Origin: Bacteroidales bacterium
Lineage (GTDB): Bacteria; Bacteroidota; Bacteroidia; Bacteroidales; P3
Length of the DNA: 64,000 nt
Assembly: GCA_017428115.1 (NCBI GenBank)
Contig: JAFRRK010000086.1
Location: forward strand, 1-64,000
Direction of reading: 5' to 3'
Part shown: piece by piece, positions 43,512 through 52,074 of the stretch
Layout: every line of letters starts with the position of its first letter
Numbering within the stretch: the stretch's first letter is position 1
Translations under genes and position numbers: made by a program
The notes under the pieces: generated by a model
Seen by the model: only the letters and a program-made list of their open reading frames with translations
What the model was told of the DNA's origin: nothing
Database searches by the model: none

Positions 43512-46169
43512 ATGGAAATACATATCAGAGCCAGCTACCCAAACTATCATATGGTATGCCGCTACGCAAATCTGGGGCCGGAAGTGTTTAACCGCGATGT
43601 TGACGATGTCAACAACACCCTCGAAGGCAACAAACCCGGCACAGTCATATATTCCTATCAGCCAGGAGGTGAACGCCATGAGTTTCCCCCACGCTGGTAC
43701 GACATGTACAAACTGCTAAAAACCAAAGGCAAAGAACAAGAGGACTACCTTCGCCTAATCCTTGCCGAACACGACCACACCGCCACTCCCGAGCAGCTCA
43801 GTAAGCTGGAAAGCCTCCGTCAGGAGTTCCGCCAGAAGATGGCCGACTACGTGGCTGCCAACCCTATCCCAGACAACGAGGAGCTCATCACACCCCTTAC
43901 CGACCGCCAGTTTACCGACGACCAAATCAGTCACAAGGGCCGAATGCTAGTGGAGCTCACCCAGAATTGCTACCCTGTGCCCGACTTTGTCATCCTCACA
44001 GCCGAGTGTTTCAAACATCCCGAACATCACGAGGAGCGTTTGAGACAGGCCATCGACTACTTGGAGGTGATGACCCACCTCACCCTTGGCGACAATGAGC
44101 ATCCCTTGGTCTTCGCCATCCGCTGCGCCATGCCGCAATACATTCCCGGGCTTATGCCCACCCTGCTCAACATCGGCGTCACACGCACCGCCTACCAGGC
44201 CCTCTCATCCCACCCCGAGCGCACCACCATGGCCAACCGCGTCTACCTCTCCACCCTGCACACCATTGCCGAGATGCTCAAAATAGAGAGGAAATACCAG
44301 GTATCCGACATAGCCCTCACCGACCAACTGCAACGCCAGCGCATAGCCAACATGGAGGCAGAAATATGTGCCGCCAGCCCCGATGGCGAAAGGCTCCTGA
44401 ACGATGCCTTCTTCCAGGTGCTGAAGCTGGTAGAATATGTGCGCAGTTTCTATATCGACCACCAGGACCTCATACTCACCTTTATGCAAGGCCGTCAGGC
44501 ATTCCCATCCCTGATACTGCAGCGCATGGTATGGACCATAGGCAACAACCAGTCATATCCGGGTGTGCTCTACAGCCGCCATAGCCGCACCGGCAAAGGA
44601 AGTCAGATAGAGAGCTATCGCAACATCTTTGGCGAAGAAATCATGACTGGCGATGTCACTTCCGACGACCGCGCCTACACCAATCGCGAAACCATCAAAA
44701 ACGATTTTCCCGCCGTCTTCCACTTTCATCCCCTCCTTGCCAAGCTCGAGGAGCGCTACCGGTCGCCTGTCACCATCGAGTTTGCAGTCGAAACACGTCC
44801 CAACCTCATCAGCCTCTTCTCTGTACTGCAGCTCAACATGTCGGAGCTCACCGGCCGTGCCGCCCTCATCTCGGCCATCGACCTACTGCAAGAGCACCGC
44901 ATTGAGGAAAGCAACGTCCTCGACATCATCAAGCCTTACCACCTGAGGCAGATAGTTTCCGCCTCCATCGACGACCATTCGCTACAGAACCTCCAATATT
45001 TCGGCCACGGCCTCAGCGTGCTTCCCCGCACTGCCATCACGGCTGTGCTATGCTTCGATGCCGGTCAGGCGCGCCACCTGGTGGCCCAAGGGCACCAGGT
45101 ATGCCTATGCCAGGAACGTTTCGTACCCGAAGACACAATCATTCTCAATGAGATACATGCCATCCTCAGCCTCACTCCCGCAGCCATACACGTTGTCACC
45201 GCCTGCCGGGGCTACGGCATCCCCGCCCTACTCGACCTACACAACTACGGCATCAGCCTTATTGAGCGCGACGGCCAGCGCCTGCTGGTCAACCAAGAAG
45301 GATTGGAGCTGAAAGAGTTTGACAATGTCACCATCTCCAGCCGCCAGCAAACTATCTATAAGGGGGTTGCCGCTTTCAAACCGGCCCGCTTCTCCAAGTT
45401 TCTTCATGGCGAGGCCGTTGAGCTCTCGCCCGAAGAGCTGCCCTTCTTCAACGACATGAAGCGCGCCTACCAGGCCTACCAGCAGATTGTCACCCGCCAG
45501 CAGGCCTCCGTCATCGACGACATCGACAAACTGGCACGCCTCATACGCCTCGAGCTGCAGGACAAGCCCGACATTGCACGCGACATTGTCAACAGCTGGT
45601 ATGCCGACCACTCCGACCTCTATCTCAAGCAGGTGCTACAGAGCCGTATGGGCTCACACCAAGACCAATCGCGCCTCTTCGGCTTTTTCACCGACAGCCA
45701 CAAGGCACACTTCCTACAGTCGGTGTCGGAAGTATGCCTGCAACAGGGGTTGTGGGGATTGCGTGCTGGCTCATTTATGATAGGGCGTTTCATTGCCAAG
45801 GAGTTGCCCACAGCCGTGTGGAACTGTCTCACCGACCGCCAAGTGGCATTCCTCCTTAACGAGTATGTCCTTTACGAGAAATACCAGCAGGTGCTGCAAG
45901 AGGTGGGCGAGATACGTCTGGCACGCGCCCATAGCCGCATCGAAACTGAGGGAGTGGACAATTTAGAGATACCTCATTTCGAGCTTCATGCCTTCATACC
46001 CCTTCTCAGTGCCACCCACCATTGGCCCAATGTGGCTGCCGAATTGGAGAAAATCGAGCACCAGCGCAGCACCTGCACTCTTGTCAAGCAGCTGTCGCAA
46101 CCAGTCGACAAGATTTTCGACACCTCACAAGGATGGGTGAGAGACGAAATAAAGCGGCACAACTCTTAA
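43512..46169 (+). CDS. PPDK-like/PEP-utiliser paralogue lacking the C-terminal barrel
   Basis: An 885-residue cytosolic protein. Residues about 140-410 resemble the PPDK nucleotide-binding half: SHKGRMLVELTQNCYPVPDF (140-159) like GxKGAxLxEMxxxGLPVPPGF, then PLVFAIRCAMPQYIPGLMP (198-216) like the SVRSGA..SMPGMMDT loop, and GVLYSRHSRTGKG (351-363) like GVxFTRNPxTG. Residues about 500-625 match the swivelling phospho-His domain, with AIHVVTACRGYGIPALL (558-574) replacing TSHAAVVARGMGKPCV; His560 is kept. The PEP-binding TIM barrel of PPDK is missing; about 260 unrelated helical residues follow. Probably not a working PPDK; it may phosphorylate or regulate another protein. Single gene. Confidence 0.72.
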   Translation: MEIHIRASYPNYHMVCRYANLGPEVFNRDVDDVNNTLEGNKPGTVIYSYQPGGERHEFPPRWYDMYKLLKTKGKEQEDYLRLILAEHDHTATPEQLSKLESLRQEFRQKMADYVAANPIPDNEELITPLTDRQFTDDQISHKGRMLVELTQNCYPVPDFVILTAECFKHPEHHEERLRQAIDYLEVMTHLTLGDNEHPLVFAIRCAMPQYIPGLMPTLLNIGVTRTAYQALSSHPERTTMANRVYLSTLHTIAEMLKIERKYQVSDIALTDQLQRQRIANMEAEICAASPDGERLLNDAFFQVLKLVEYVRSFYIDHQDLILTFMQGRQAFPSLILQRMVWTIGNNQSYPGVLYSRHSRTGKGSQIESYRNIFGEEIMTGDVTSDDRAYTNRETIKNDFPAVFHFHPLLAKLEERYRSPVTIEFAVETRPNLISLFSVLQLNMSELTGRAALISAIDLLQEHRIEESNVLDIIKPYHLRQIVSASIDDHSLQNLQYFGHGLSVLPRTAITAVLCFDAGQARHLVAQGHQVCLCQERFVPEDTIILNEIHAILSLTPAAIHVVTACRGYGIPALLDLHNYGISLIERDGQRLLVNQEGLELKEFDNVTISSRQQTIYKGVAAFKPARFSKFLHGEAVELSPEELPFFNDMKRAYQAYQQIVTRQQASVIDDIDKLARLIRLELQDKPDIARDIVNSWYADHSDLYLKQVLQSRMGSHQDQSRLFGFFTDSHKAHFLQSVSEVCLQQGLWGLRAGSFMIGRFIAKELPTAVWNCLTDRQVAFLLNEYVLYEKYQQVLQEVGEIRLARAHSRIETEGVDNLEIPHFELHAFIPLLSATHHWPNVAAELEKIEHQRSTCTLVKQLSQPVDKIFDTSQGWVRDEIKRHNS

Positions 46170-46390
46170 ACACAAATCGGTCATTAGGCCGACTTTTCAA
46201 TTATTCTTGTCTTTTTCAAGTCTGTTTCAGGCATATCAGCATTTCTTTCGGCATCTTGAACACATTCCTGTCTCACCGTAGCTGAAAGGCATTCACTGGA
46301 TGCCTTTCTCACCTTCGCCAGCGATGGGGCCAATCTGCTCGAAACAAATGCTAATCTGCCCATAAACCCTAATGACCGATTTGGGTTAAA
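46166..46390. mobile_element. Small inverted-repeat element (MITE-like)
   Basis: Perfect 16-bp inverted ends CAAATCGGTCATTAGG (46173-46188) and CCTAATGACCGATTTG (46368-46383), flanked by TTAAA on both sides (46166-46170 and 46386-46390), which could be a target duplication. Inside is a 9-bp-stem hairpin GAAAGGCAT/ATGCCTTTC (46284-46308). No coding capacity. The left TTAAA overlaps the stop codon of the PPDK-like gene. This fills most of the 329-bp gap before elbB; 46391-46498 shows nothing notable. Confidence 0.6.
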
Positions 46391-46498
46391 AACTTTTTAT
46401 GCCAAAAAGTAGCTTAAGCTCGCTTGGCAGCTTGTTCCACTACAACTCTGAATGTTGAGCAGCAGCAATACACTAGATGAGATATGTGAGGGCGGCAG

Positions 46499-47140
46499 CT
46501 ATTGTGCAAGGGCCTGCACCAGATGGTCTGCCCCCTCGAATATCTGGCTGATATGAGTGGCGGCCATGTAGGCGGGTGTGGTGTAGACCTTCAGCTGGCT
46601 GTCGATGCAGACATCAGTGGGGCCGCAATGTACTACGGTGGCACCCAATTTGCGGGCGGCATCGGCGGCAGGGCACGCCCCTCCGAGGGTGAGTCGTACG
46701 CCATAGGGGCCCAGTACTTTTGCCAGTACCATAGGGGCTATGCACATGGCTAGAATGGGCTTGTGAAGGCGGTATGTAGCTAGGATGGCCTGTTCCACAT
46801 CAGGACGCACGGTCATGCCGTCACCGTCGAAGGCAAAAGTTGAGAGGTTGCGTGCCGCACCCATGCCACCCGGGAGTGCTAAAGCATCGTATTGGGCGGG
46901 ATTGTAGCACGACAGGGGCTTGATGTCGCCGCGGGCTATGCGGGCGGATTCTACTAAGAGGTCGCGCCGCGAGCCGTCCTCGTTGCCGTCGAGGTGGCTG
47001 ACTACATTATATTCCCCTTCGGGGGCAAAGCATTGATAGTTCCACCCGCGCCGGTCGATGGCCAGCATGAGGGAAAGGGTTTCTTGAAGTTCGCTGCCGT
47101 CGCGATTGCCGCAGCCTGAAAGGATGAGGGCGATAATCAT
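46499..47140 (-). CDS. elbB: ElbB/ES1-like DJ-1-superfamily protein
   Basis: A 213-residue glutamine-amidotransferase-like protein of the ES1/ElbB group. Motifs are ILSGCGNRDGSELQE at the N-terminus, CFAPEG, the nucleotide-like YDALALPGGMGAARNL, and the nucleophile elbow PILAMCIAPMVLA with Cys133; the end VYTTPAYMAATHISQIFEG is also typical. E. coli ElbB has reported glyoxalase activity; the physiological role is uncertain. It lies 71 nt downstream of the repeat protein on the same strand. Confidence 0.92.
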   Translation of the reverse strand: MIIALILSGCGNRDGSELQETLSLMLAIDRRGWNYQCFAPEGEYNVVSHLDGNEDGSRRDLLVESARIARGDIKPLSCYNPAQYDALALPGGMGAARNLSTFAFDGDGMTVRPDVEQAILATYRLHKPILAMCIAPMVLAKVLGPYGVRLTLGGACPAADAARKLGATVVHCGPTDVCIDSQLKVYTTPAYMAATHISQIFEGADHLVQALAQ

Positions 47141-47211
47141 GGATTGTGTTTTTTATGGGGTTGTGAATTGATGAATTGTCGTCTAGGAAGATAACTACGC
47201 TATACGGAGGG

Positions 47212-49008
47212 CTATAGCCCGAGGATGGCTTCGATTTGTTCGGTATCGCGTATGTTGCGCAGTCGGTTGTCGACAACGTGTGCTTCGCTGCTTTTTAACA
47301 ACTCGGCAAAGTGTTCCTGCACAGTGATAACCGCCTCGAGTTGCCTATTGTATAGGTATAGCTCGGAGAGGTGGTTGATGGCCTTGATGTTGAGGTATTC
47401 CTTGTCTAGCTTGCTATAGGCTTTGCGTAGGTTGCGAAACGACTGTAGGTCGGGCTGTATGGCGGCATCGAGCTGACGATAGGTGTCGTAGAGCTGTATG
47501 GCACGCAGGCAGCTGAGCTGCATGTCGTAGTAGTCGGAGAGCTGTTGAATAAAGAGTGAGCCGCCTTTGGTGTCGATGAAGGTAGGTATGAGGACATATT
47601 GTTTGCGGATGTTCTGATAGCCGTTGTAGATGGTGAGGTGCGACATCCAGCCTCGTGAAATGGTGTCCTGCGTGGCGTTGATAAGCTGGCGTAGGCTGAG
47701 GATGGTGTCGTATTGGCGTTGTAGTGTTTCGAAGTAGTCCATCTCATAGCCAAAGCGAGTGGCATCGTCGAGGGTTTGGTATTTGGGGGTTATGGGGTTG
47801 GCTTCGCGCAGTTGGCGATAGGCTTTGGCTATATCGGAGTAGCGTGACGAGCCGTTGCGAACGATGCTGTCGCCGTGCTGCTGGATGAGCTTCAGGCGGT
47901 CGAAGTCGCGCAAGTAGCATTCCTGCACTTGGATAAATTCGTTGAGGTTGTCAATGAATATCTCGGCATCGATTTGGGTGTTGAAAGCAGGGACCGTGTT
48001 GACGGTGTTGGCCACCTCTTGGTAAGTCTTTGCCACGTCGCGGAAATTGGGTGAGTAGAGGCTGACGATGCGCTTGGATGTGGCGCTGATTTTTTCGCGC
48101 AAGTCGATAACGGAGAGGTAGCTGTTTTGGATATCAACAATGTTTTGCAGAGAGGCAATGTAGTCGTAGTATTCGTGCAGGTTGGCGAAATTGGGGGCGG
48201 GGGTAGCCTGGCGGAACACACGCTGGTAGGAGCGGAGCACATCGCTGTGGGTATGTCCGCAGCGCACTTTAAGGGTGTTGGCGAAGTTGTTGATGCGGGC
48301 GGTGTAGTTGTTGTTACCTAGAAGGTTGTCTATGACGTTCTGCTGAAATTGTGAGAAGCGCCGTAGGCTGGCAATGTATAGTGTGTCGGCACGGCGGTTG
48401 GAGAAGTCGTAGCGATTATATACCGACAGGTAGGCGTAGTATAGATCTTTGAGCTCCTTCTTGCGGGCGCGGTCGCTGATGCCAATGCCCTCGCAGGCAT
48501 TGACAATGGTGCGGTGGTTGCGCATGATGGTGTCCTTACACTGGTTGAGCGATGTTTGCTGGATGGCATCTTGACGTATGTGTTCGCGTTCGATATATTG
48601 GTGGGCACGATTTAGAACGGTTTCTGAGAGGGTTTTGATTTGTTGGCTGTAGTGGTTGTAGTCGTCAATATAGTGTGTGGCATCAATCCAGACGGTGTCG
48701 TTTTGGTGGCGGTAGTCGTAGAGGAGCACATTCTCCATGGCCATCAGCTTGGCATTGATAGTGACGCAAGTGTCGGTCATGGCTGTATTGGTGCCGCCAA
48801 TGCTGTCGAGGAAGCGTATGAGGTGGACAGTGTCGTCGAGAAAGATGGGCCGTATGCCGAAGCCGGGGGCAAGCTCTTTGAGCGACACAGGTATAGCCTG
48901 TTGCTGCGCACGTCCGTGGTTGGGGAGTAAGAGGAGGAGTGGGATTAGGCCGGCGAGGAGTGCTTTTGGCAATTGCGAAAAAAATGTGTTATTCTTTTTA
49001 ACTACCAT
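47212..49008 (-). CDS. Secreted helical-repeat protein, unknown
   Basis: A 598-residue exported protein with signal peptide (LPKALLAGLIPLLLLLPNHGRAQ). No known domain recognised. From about residue 270 it consists of diverged helical repeats of about 75-90 residues, each with an aromatic start (SYQRVFRQATPAPNF, TYQEVANTVNTVPAFN, AYRQLREANPITPKYQ, GYQNIRKQYVLIPTFI, AYSKLDKEYLNIKAIN) followed by two helices and a Y/C-L-R-x-x-D segment. A TPR-like or spectrin-like solenoid in the periplasm or at the surface is likely. Cotranscribed with elbB by orientation. Confidence 0.65.
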   Translation of the reverse strand: MVVKKNNTFFSQLPKALLAGLIPLLLLLPNHGRAQQQAIPVSLKELAPGFGIRPIFLDDTVHLIRFLDSIGGTNTAMTDTCVTINAKLMAMENVLLYDYRHQNDTVWIDATHYIDDYNHYSQQIKTLSETVLNRAHQYIEREHIRQDAIQQTSLNQCKDTIMRNHRTIVNACEGIGISDRARKKELKDLYYAYLSVYNRYDFSNRRADTLYIASLRRFSQFQQNVIDNLLGNNNYTARINNFANTLKVRCGHTHSDVLRSYQRVFRQATPAPNFANLHEYYDYIASLQNIVDIQNSYLSVIDLREKISATSKRIVSLYSPNFRDVAKTYQEVANTVNTVPAFNTQIDAEIFIDNLNEFIQVQECYLRDFDRLKLIQQHGDSIVRNGSSRYSDIAKAYRQLREANPITPKYQTLDDATRFGYEMDYFETLQRQYDTILSLRQLINATQDTISRGWMSHLTIYNGYQNIRKQYVLIPTFIDTKGGSLFIQQLSDYYDMQLSCLRAIQLYDTYRQLDAAIQPDLQSFRNLRKAYSKLDKEYLNIKAINHLSELYLYNRQLEAVITVQEHFAELLKSSEAHVVDNRLRNIRDTEQIEAILGL

Positions 49009-49048
49009 CTTTATAAACTTTATAACCTAAGAATTAAGGTGAGTGTTA

Positions 49049-50455
49049 TTAATTTCCAAACGAACTGCCGTCGAAACAATGTGTGCATAGTTTGCATTTG
49101 GGCAGCCCTATGGCGTCGCATACCGTACTAAGGCTGTTGAACTTGAGGGTATCCACACCGATTTCCTTGCGTATGGTTTCCACCATGGTGGCGTATTCGC
49201 GTGAGGTCTCGTCGCGATAGGCCTCGAGGTTGCGTATTTGTCCTCCCTCCAGCTCTTCTATCACACGGCGAGTGATAAGTTCGCGGTCGGTTTTGGAGGT
49301 GGAGAAGTTGATAAAGTCGCACCCGTGCAGCAAGGGAGGGCAGCTGATGCGGATATGGATGTGTCGTACACCGTTGGCATAGAGCATGCGGGTCTGGTCG
49401 CGCAGCTGGGTGCCGCGGACGATGCTGTCGTCACAGAATACCACATCTTTACCTTCGAGCATCTTGCGCGAAGGGATGAGCTTCATCTTAGCCACCAGGC
49501 TGCGGGCCTCTTGGTTGGTGGGCATAAAGCTGCGGGCCCATGTGGGGGTATATTTGAGGATGCCGCGTTTGTAGGGGATGCCCTTGCCCATGGCATAGCC
49601 GAGTGCCATACCCACGCCCGAGTCGGGTATGCCGGCCACGTAGTCGGCCTCCACATCGTCGTTGCGTCCCATGGCCTCGCCCAGACGGTAGCGCACCTCC
49701 TCGGTGTTGATGTCCTCATATTCAACGCATGGAAAGCCATAGTAGATCCAAAGGAACGAGCAAACCTGCATCTTGTCGTTGGGGGCGATAAGCTGCTGAA
49801 TGCCCTGTGTCGAAATCATGACAGCCTCGCCAGGCTGTATATAGTGCTCGGTGGTGAAGCCGAGGTTCACGTAGCTATGATTTTCGGATGCGACGGCGTA
49901 GTCCCTGTCGCGCCGCCCTATGGTGAGGGGGGTTCGACCATAGCGGTCGCGAGCGGCGATGATGCCGTCGTTGGTGAGTATGAGAAACGAGACGCTGCCG
50001 CGCACATGGTCGTATACATTGCGGATGCCGTCGGCAAAGTCCTTGCCCTGGGTGATGAGCAGGGCAATCAGTTCGGACGGGTTGGTGCTGCCCATGCTGA
50101 GCTCGGTAAACTGTTGGCTCTTGTTCAGGCAGAGCTGCTCAAGCTCGTCGATATTGTTGATGCGCGACACGGTGCACACTGCAAAGCGACCCAGATGCGA
50201 GTTGCATACTATGGGCTGGGCGTCGGTATCGGAGATAACGCCGATGCCCTTGTGCCCCAGCATCTCGTGAATGTCGGTTGAGAACTTGGTTTTAAACTGG
50301 GTGTTCTCGATGTTGTGGATGTTGAGGTGCATAACCCCGTTGTCGATGGTGCTTAGCCCGGCACGACGGGTTCCGAGGTGTGAATGATAGTCAGTGCCGT
50401 AAAAAAGGTCGGTGGCACAGGGTTTCTCGGTGATGACTCCAAATAGGCCGCTCAT
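49049..50455 (-). CDS. PurF-like protein without the Cys nucleophile
   Basis: A 468-residue homologue of glutamine PRPP amidotransferase. The PRPP-binding half is intact: IPDSGVGMALGYA (276-288), KYTPTWARSF, CDDSIVRGTQ (341-350). The glutaminase half is altered: PurF begins MCGxxG with Cys1 as nucleophile, but here codon 2 is AGC (Ser) in MSGLFGV, and the NGN oxyanion segment near residue 97 reads VSRINN. C-terminal Cys in LPKCKLCTHC could hold an Fe-S cluster. So glutamine use is probably lost and the protein may use free ammonia, another amine, or act as a regulator. I recall similar proteins in Bacteroides. A true PurF would be elsewhere. Confidence 0.85.
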   Translation of the reverse strand: MSGLFGVITEKPCATDLFYGTDYHSHLGTRRAGLSTIDNGVMHLNIHNIENTQFKTKFSTDIHEMLGHKGIGVISDTDAQPIVCNSHLGRFAVCTVSRINNIDELEQLCLNKSQQFTELSMGSTNPSELIALLITQGKDFADGIRNVYDHVRGSVSFLILTNDGIIAARDRYGRTPLTIGRRDRDYAVASENHSYVNLGFTTEHYIQPGEAVMISTQGIQQLIAPNDKMQVCSFLWIYYGFPCVEYEDINTEEVRYRLGEAMGRNDDVEADYVAGIPDSGVGMALGYAMGKGIPYKRGILKYTPTWARSFMPTNQEARSLVAKMKLIPSRKMLEGKDVVFCDDSIVRGTQLRDQTRMLYANGVRHIHIRISCPPLLHGCDFINFSTSKTDRELITRRVIEELEGGQIRNLEAYRDETSREYATMVETIRKEIGVDTLKFNSLSTVCDAIGLPKCKLCTHCFDGSSFGN

Positions 50456-50537
50456 GAGTAAAAATGATTTAAAAGATGATTTATATTATATTGTATTGTA
50501 ATAATTTAATACTGAATGTGCCACTAGGAATAAAAAA

Positions 50538-50545
50538 CAAAGATA
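50538..50545 (-). promoter_or_regulatory. -7 promoter element for the PurF-like gene
   Basis: TATCTTTG on the minus strand, immediately after the mtaB stop and about 83 nt before the start codon at 50455. Confidence 0.4.
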
Positions 50546-50556
50546 CGTTTAATAAT

Positions 50557-51849
50557 TCAATCTTCGCATATAAAGTTATCAACAATTGTTGAATTCTCTA
50601 TTGCATATGGGGTGATAGAGCCTACAAGCTCCGGGGCGAAAGGACGTTGGAGGCGTATATAGTTGTCGGTCCATCCCTGCATGGTTTTGCCGTAGCTGTC
50701 GGAATGTGGGGTGTGTTCCCATAGCACCGTGCGGCATGACCCTAGCTGGCTGGCTATAAATGTGTGCCGCTTGCGGTCGGAGAGGTGGTGAAGCTCTATG
50801 CTGCGGGCTTTACGCACAGGTATTGCCACCCGCTCGGGCATGGCCAATGCGGCGGTGTTGGGACGCTCCGAGTAGGGAAAAACATGCAGGTAGGAGATGG
50901 GCAGCTGCTCCAGAAAAGCCTTGCTTTGTGCGAAGGTGTCGTCGTCTTCACCATTAAAGCCGGTGATGACATCGGCAGCTATGCAGGCGTGGGGCATCAC
51001 AGCCTTGATATGCTCCAATCGGCCGGCATAAAGTGCCGTGTCGTAGCGTCGGCGCATCATGCGCAACACCTTGTCCGAACCCGCCTGCAGGGGGATGTGG
51101 AAGTGGGGCAGAAAGGCACGCGAATGGGCCACAAAATCAATTATCTCATCAGTAAGCAGATTAGGTTCGATGCTAGAGATGCGGTATCGCAGTATGCCCT
51201 CGATATCGTCTAACCTTTGCAACAGCTCCACAAACTGCTCGCCGTGGCTACGCCCGAAGGTGCCTGTGTTGACACCGGTCAGCACCACCTCGCGGGTTCC
51301 CGTGGCGGCTATCTGTCGTGCCATCTGCACGGTGTCGGCAATCGTGGCACTGCGGCTGCGTCCGCGGGCAAAGGGTATGGCACAGTAGCTGCAGAAATAG
51401 TCGCAGCCGTCCTGAATCTTGAAAAAAGTGCGCGTGCGGTCGCCACCCGAATAGGAGAGCTGGAACGAGCGTGGCTCGGCAGTGTCCACCATTTGGCCTT
51501 TGGGGCAGGTATAGCCGTGCTGTGCCAATATTTGGGGCAGGAGGTGCTTCTTGTCGTTGCCCAACACTATGTCCACTCCCGGCAGCCGGGCTATCTGTTC
51601 GGCATCGTTTTGTGCAAAACAGCCCACCACTGCCACAATGGCATCGGGGTTCAGCGCCACAGCCTGACGTATGGCGTTGCGGCACTTCTTCTCCGCCACG
51701 GCAGTAACAGTACAAGTGTTTATCACATATATGTCCGCCCGCTCGTGGTGGCCCACTACGGTCATTCCAGCCTCTTCGAATTGTCGTTGCAGATGGCTCG
51801 TTTCGGCAAAGTTCAATTTACAGCCTAGTGTGTGGGTGGCAATGGTCAT
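50557..51849 (-). CDS. mtaB: tRNA t6A37 methylthiotransferase
   Basis: Radical-SAM enzyme that adds a methylthio group to N6-threonylcarbamoyladenosine-37 of ANN-decoding tRNAs. About 430 residues. UPF0004 domain with Cys10 in TLGCKLNFAE and CTVTAVAEKKCRNAI, radical-SAM motif KIQDGCDYFCSYCAIP (CxxxCxxC), RSRSATI, then a C-terminal TRAM-like part. TLGCKxN points to MtaB rather than MiaB or RimO. ATG at 51849 starts directly with the conserved MTIATHTLGC; 27 extra in-frame upstream codons are not family-like. Divergent from the candidate sRNA promoter at 51892. Confidence 0.93.
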   Translation of the reverse strand: MTIATHTLGCKLNFAETSHLQRQFEEAGMTVVGHHERADIYVINTCTVTAVAEKKCRNAIRQAVALNPDAIVAVVGCFAQNDAEQIARLPGVDIVLGNDKKHLLPQILAQHGYTCPKGQMVDTAEPRSFQLSYSGGDRTRTFFKIQDGCDYFCSYCAIPFARGRSRSATIADTVQMARQIAATGTREVVLTGVNTGTFGRSHGEQFVELLQRLDDIEGILRYRISSIEPNLLTDEIIDFVAHSRAFLPHFHIPLQAGSDKVLRMMRRRYDTALYAGRLEHIKAVMPHACIAADVITGFNGEDDDTFAQSKAFLEQLPISYLHVFPYSERPNTAALAMPERVAIPVRKARSIELHHLSDRKRHTFIASQLGSCRTVLWEHTPHSDSYGKTMQGWTDNYIRLQRPFAPELVGSITPYAIENSTIVDNFICED

Positions 51850-51891
51850 ACCGCTTAATGCATAATTATTGTTAAAAAATAGGACTGACTG

Positions 51892-51921
51892 TTGCCATAT
51901 CGGAAGAAAGTAGTATTTTTG
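51892..51921 (+). promoter_or_regulatory. Bacteroidota promoter of candidate sRNA
   Basis: TTG at 51892-51894, 19-nt spacer, TATTTTTG at 51914-51921. Start predicted near 51927. Confidence 0.65.
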
Positions 51922-51926
51922 CAACC

Positions 51927-52043
51927 GCAATTGAGCAGCGAATAATCCCGCAACCGACTAGCTTAGAAGATTTTAATTAATAATAAGGATTTTGTAATAG
52001 TGTTTAATGGGAAATGGGACACCGCAAGGTGTCCCATTTTTTT
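51927..52043 (+). ncRNA. Candidate small RNA
   Basis: About 115 nt between a good promoter (51892-51921) and an excellent terminator (52012-52043), with no open frame starting inside and both flanking genes on the opposite strand. The body is AT-rich with GCAACCG repeats at its start (51921-51927 and 51950-51956). It does not look like a tRNA, 6S or tmRNA. The 3' hairpin may be part of the functional RNA. Confidence 0.55.
52012..52043 (+). terminator. Intrinsic terminator of candidate sRNA
   Basis: AAATGGGACACC (52012-52023) pairs perfectly with GGTGTCCCATTT (52028-52039) around a GCAA tetraloop, followed by a run of T's. The T-run is only on the plus-strand side. Confidence 0.9.
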
Positions 52044-52074
52044 GTCGTTTTTCGGCGCGGTACCTCCTGCCACA

